Of a stretch of DNA of 7,688 nt, positions 6,552 through 7,688 are shown piece by piece. The DNA is from Chloroflexota bacterium (GTDB taxonomy: Bacteria > Chloroflexota > Limnocylindria > QHBO01). Numbering within the stretch: position 1 is the stretch's first letter; each line of letters begins with the position of its first letter. Under the pieces are notes generated by a model that was given only the letters and a program-made list of their open reading frames with translations, was not told the origin of the DNA and made no database searches. A program made the position numbers and the translations under genes. The DNA lies in NCBI GenBank assembly GCA_013820865.1, contig JACDHU010000074.1:1-7688 (forward strand), read 5' to 3'.

Positions 6552-7220
6552 TCAGGCGTCCTCATCGAGTATGGCAAATGCTCGCACGGCGAAGGTTCCC
6601 ATACCCGCAATCCTGAGCGGCACGGCGAAGAACGTGAACCCCTCGAGCGGCAGCCCATCGAGCGCCGTCAGATGCTCGACGATCGGGATGCCGGCCGCCA
6701 GCAGCCGGCTGTGCGCCGGGCGCTCGCCGCTGGCAGTGCCGTCGATGTTCACCGAGTCGATGCCCACCAGGGCGGGGGCGGCCGCGACGAGCAGCTCGAC
6801 CGCGTCAACTGCGACGTACGGGTGCTCAGGATCTCCGTATGCATCGGTTCCGAAGTGTCGCGACCAGCCGCTGCGGATCAGCACCGCGCGGCCGCGGAGC
6901 TCGAGCCCCACGAACGGCGCCGCCCCGATCGCCGGCCCGGTCGCATCGACCACCATGCCGCGCACGCCGGCAATGCGCTCGAGTGGCAGCTCGTCGAGGC
7001 CATACCCATCGGCATATCGGTGATACGGGGTGTCGAGATAGGTGCCGGTGTTACCGACCATGGCGATGTGACCGATCTCGAACTCTGTACCGGGCGCGTA
7101 CCGTTCCCGCGATGCTTCGCGGCTGAGATGGACCCCGATGCTGGGTGCCGGCAACCCCGGATAGGTGATCAGCCCGTCGCGAATGACGTGGTTGAGCTCG
7201 ACGAATCGGGGTGCGGTCAT
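6552..7220 (-). CDS. Cyclase-family protein (KynB-like fold)
   Basis: A 222-residue protein of the cyclase family (Pfam PF04199), whose best-known member is the metal-dependent arylformamidase KynB. The family features are ELNHVIRDGLITYPGLPAP at the N-terminus, the core motif NTGTYLDTPYH (57-67), H170 in AHSRLL, E182 in PIVEHL and the closing 'FFAVPLRIAGMGTF' segment. In KynB the core motif is HTGTHxDxPxH and its two histidines bind metal. Here they are Asn57 and Tyr61, while Asp63, His67, His170 and Glu182 remain. It may bind metal differently, act on another amide or lactone substrate, or be non-catalytic. It therefore should not be called a kynurenine formamidase. The length is normal. The ATG at 7220 overlaps the preceding coding tail as TGATG. 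It probably forms an operon with the gene at 5892. Confidence 0.88.
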   Translation of the reverse strand: MTAPRFVELNHVIRDGLITYPGLPAPSIGVHLSREASRERYAPGTEFEIGHIAMVGNTGTYLDTPYHRYADGYGLDELPLERIAGVRGMVVDATGPAIGAAPFVGLELRGRAVLIRSGWSRHFGTDAYGDPEHPYVAVDAVELLVAAAPALVGIDSVNIDGTASGERPAHSRLLAAGIPIVEHLTALDGLPLEGFTFFAVPLRIAGMGTFAVRAFAILDEDA

Positions 7221-7315
7221 CAGGCGTTGCTCTCCACGGTTCTAGGTGTGACCCCCACGGATCGAAGGGCGTCGCGCACAGCCGGCGCAACCTCTGCTGC
7301 CAGCTGCTCGATCAT
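7220..7315 (-). pseudogene. C-terminal tail of LLM-class oxidoreductase?
   Basis: Directly upstream of the cyclase, the minus strand reads IEQLAAEVAPAVRDALRSVG followed by VTPRTVESNA and a TGA that shares a base with the cyclase ATG (TGATG). The 'E.LA.EV.PA.R.AL' pattern is how many luciferase-like monooxygenases (LLM, flavin- or F420-dependent) end. The coupled junction is what an intact upstream operon gene would have left. The coding character stops near 7312, where an unrelated fragment begins on the other strand, so the rest of the gene is gone. An ATG at 7313-7315 would allow a 31-residue mini-protein, with AGGAGG only three bases away, too close to be a good site. Tentative. Confidence 0.42.
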
Positions 7316-7514
7316 CGGCCTCCTCACCATCGCGGCCGTCATCGGATTCTTTGACCGGAGGAAGCAGATCATCTCGGGGATCGGGTTCGCTTTGACGCTG
7401 GCCGGATTCGGGGCGCTGTCTGTGGCCGCCTGGCCGGGAGGCGCGATCGTCTACGTCCACGGAGACCGGGCGGTCACCGAGCGCGACCCTCCCGAACGCC
7501 AACACGGGGGACTG
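7311..7514 (+). pseudogene. DUF2231-like membrane protein fragment
   Basis: The plus strand reads IIGLLTIAAVIGFFDRRKQ, then GFALTLAGFGALSVAAWPGG, then AIVYVHGDRAV. The two hydrophobic segments and the closing 'W.GG..VY.HG..V' resemble the C-terminus of the DUF2231 family of small four-helix membrane proteins. The first segment resembles its internal 'GLLD' helix. The loop and helix normally between them are missing, and there is no start codon or N-terminal half. It therefore looks like an internally deleted remnant rather than a gene. The frame runs on into the insertion sequence and stops at 7596-7598, so the true end is lost. The family assignment is by remembered motif. Confidence 0.35.
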
Positions 7515-7550
7515 AGCAGGTGGTCCTACCAGCGATTCACGAGTGAGCCG

Positions 7551-7688
7551 TGTGAAGTTGACCCGCTCCGTGGACGGTCGACGGTTAGGCGGCAGTGATC
7601 GTCTGCGAACGGTACCTCCTCTCGAAGTCGGCCGGCGACAGGTAGTCGAGGGCCGAGTGGCGACGGCGTGGGTTGTAGAAGGTCTCGA
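7551..7688 (-). mobile_element. End of an IS3-family element (partial)
   Basis: The right edge carries one end of an IS3-family insertion sequence; the remainder lies beyond the window. The transposase C-terminus is at 7585-7688. Past its stop, the sequence TGAAGTTGACCCGCTCCGTG starting at 7553 resembles IS3-family terminal repeats (TGAA-G/C-T.. ..CCC....GTGGAC). The element boundary is therefore placed at about 7551-7553. The opposite end and the target-site duplication cannot be seen. This is the end next to the transposase C-terminus. Confidence 0.7.
7585..7688 (-). CDS. IS3-family transposase, C-terminal part
   Basis: The minus-strand frame from 7686 reads ETFYNPRRRHSALDYLSPAD then FERRYRSQTITAA and stops at TAA (7585-7587). 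'YN..RRHSAL.YLSPA.FE' is the hallmark C-terminus of the IS3-family DDE transposase (OrfB, rve_3 integrase region) that catalyses strand transfer. The conserved glutamate of the DDE triad and everything before it lie outside the window, so whether the transposase is intact cannot be judged. It is 5'-partial only because of the window edge. Confidence 0.9.
   Translation of the reverse strand, partial: ETFYNPRRRHSALDYLSPADFERRYRSQTITAA

Noticed and set aside
6126..7598. A 490-codon open frame on the plus strand
   Set aside because: It runs antisense through the cyclase and glycolipid-binding genes, whose families are recognisable. Its translation is arginine/histidine-rich without domains. Only the last part (from 7311) has protein-like character and is listed separately.

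Overview
The window is high-GC DNA with actinobacterial character. The evidence is GC-rich third codon positions, a DesK/LiaS-type sensor kinase (HisKA_3) paired with a LuxR-type regulator, a DUF3558-like lipoprotein and a glycolipid-binding-fold protein beside a cyclase-family protein. No genus can be named from this sequence. I see no tRNA, rRNA, CRISPR array or phage structural gene.

Layout from left to right. Positions 1-388 hold no convincing gene; they contain a striking perfect 14-bp inverted repeat and a short hairpin after the first gene's stop. Positions 389-1832 (minus strand) carry a two-gene unit: a 99-residue unknown protein followed by a soluble ComEC-type metallo-beta-lactamase-fold hydrolase with its metal site intact. 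Positions 1833-2301 hold only the degenerate remains of a small gene. Positions 2302-3420 (minus strand) encode a secreted single-domain beta/gamma-crystallin protein and then a lipoprotein. Divergent from these, after about 100 bases, are a multi-membrane-spanning histidine kinase and a NarL/FixJ response regulator coupled by an ATGA overlap (3523-5669). Downstream lies a decayed flavin/F420-type oxidase remnant (5718-5900). A minus-strand pair follows: a cyclase-family protein and a glycolipid-binding-fold protein (5892-7220). Just upstream of the cyclase, and overlapping it by TGATG, is what looks like the C-terminal tail of a luciferase-like monooxygenase. That tail abuts a DUF2231-like membrane-protein fragment. 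The right edge carries one end of an IS3-family insertion sequence.

The most coherent functional story is the centre: a membrane sensor and its regulator transcribed away from two exported proteins, a plausible envelope-sensing locus with its own outputs. The rest looks like accessory chromosome in decay, with several separate gene fragments in 7.7 kb, some next to an insertion sequence. I do not see a clear new multi-gene system. The best candidates for a second look are the crystallin/lipoprotein/two-component locus, the uncharacterised partner of the MBL hydrolase, and the cyclase that lacks two expected metal-ligand histidines.
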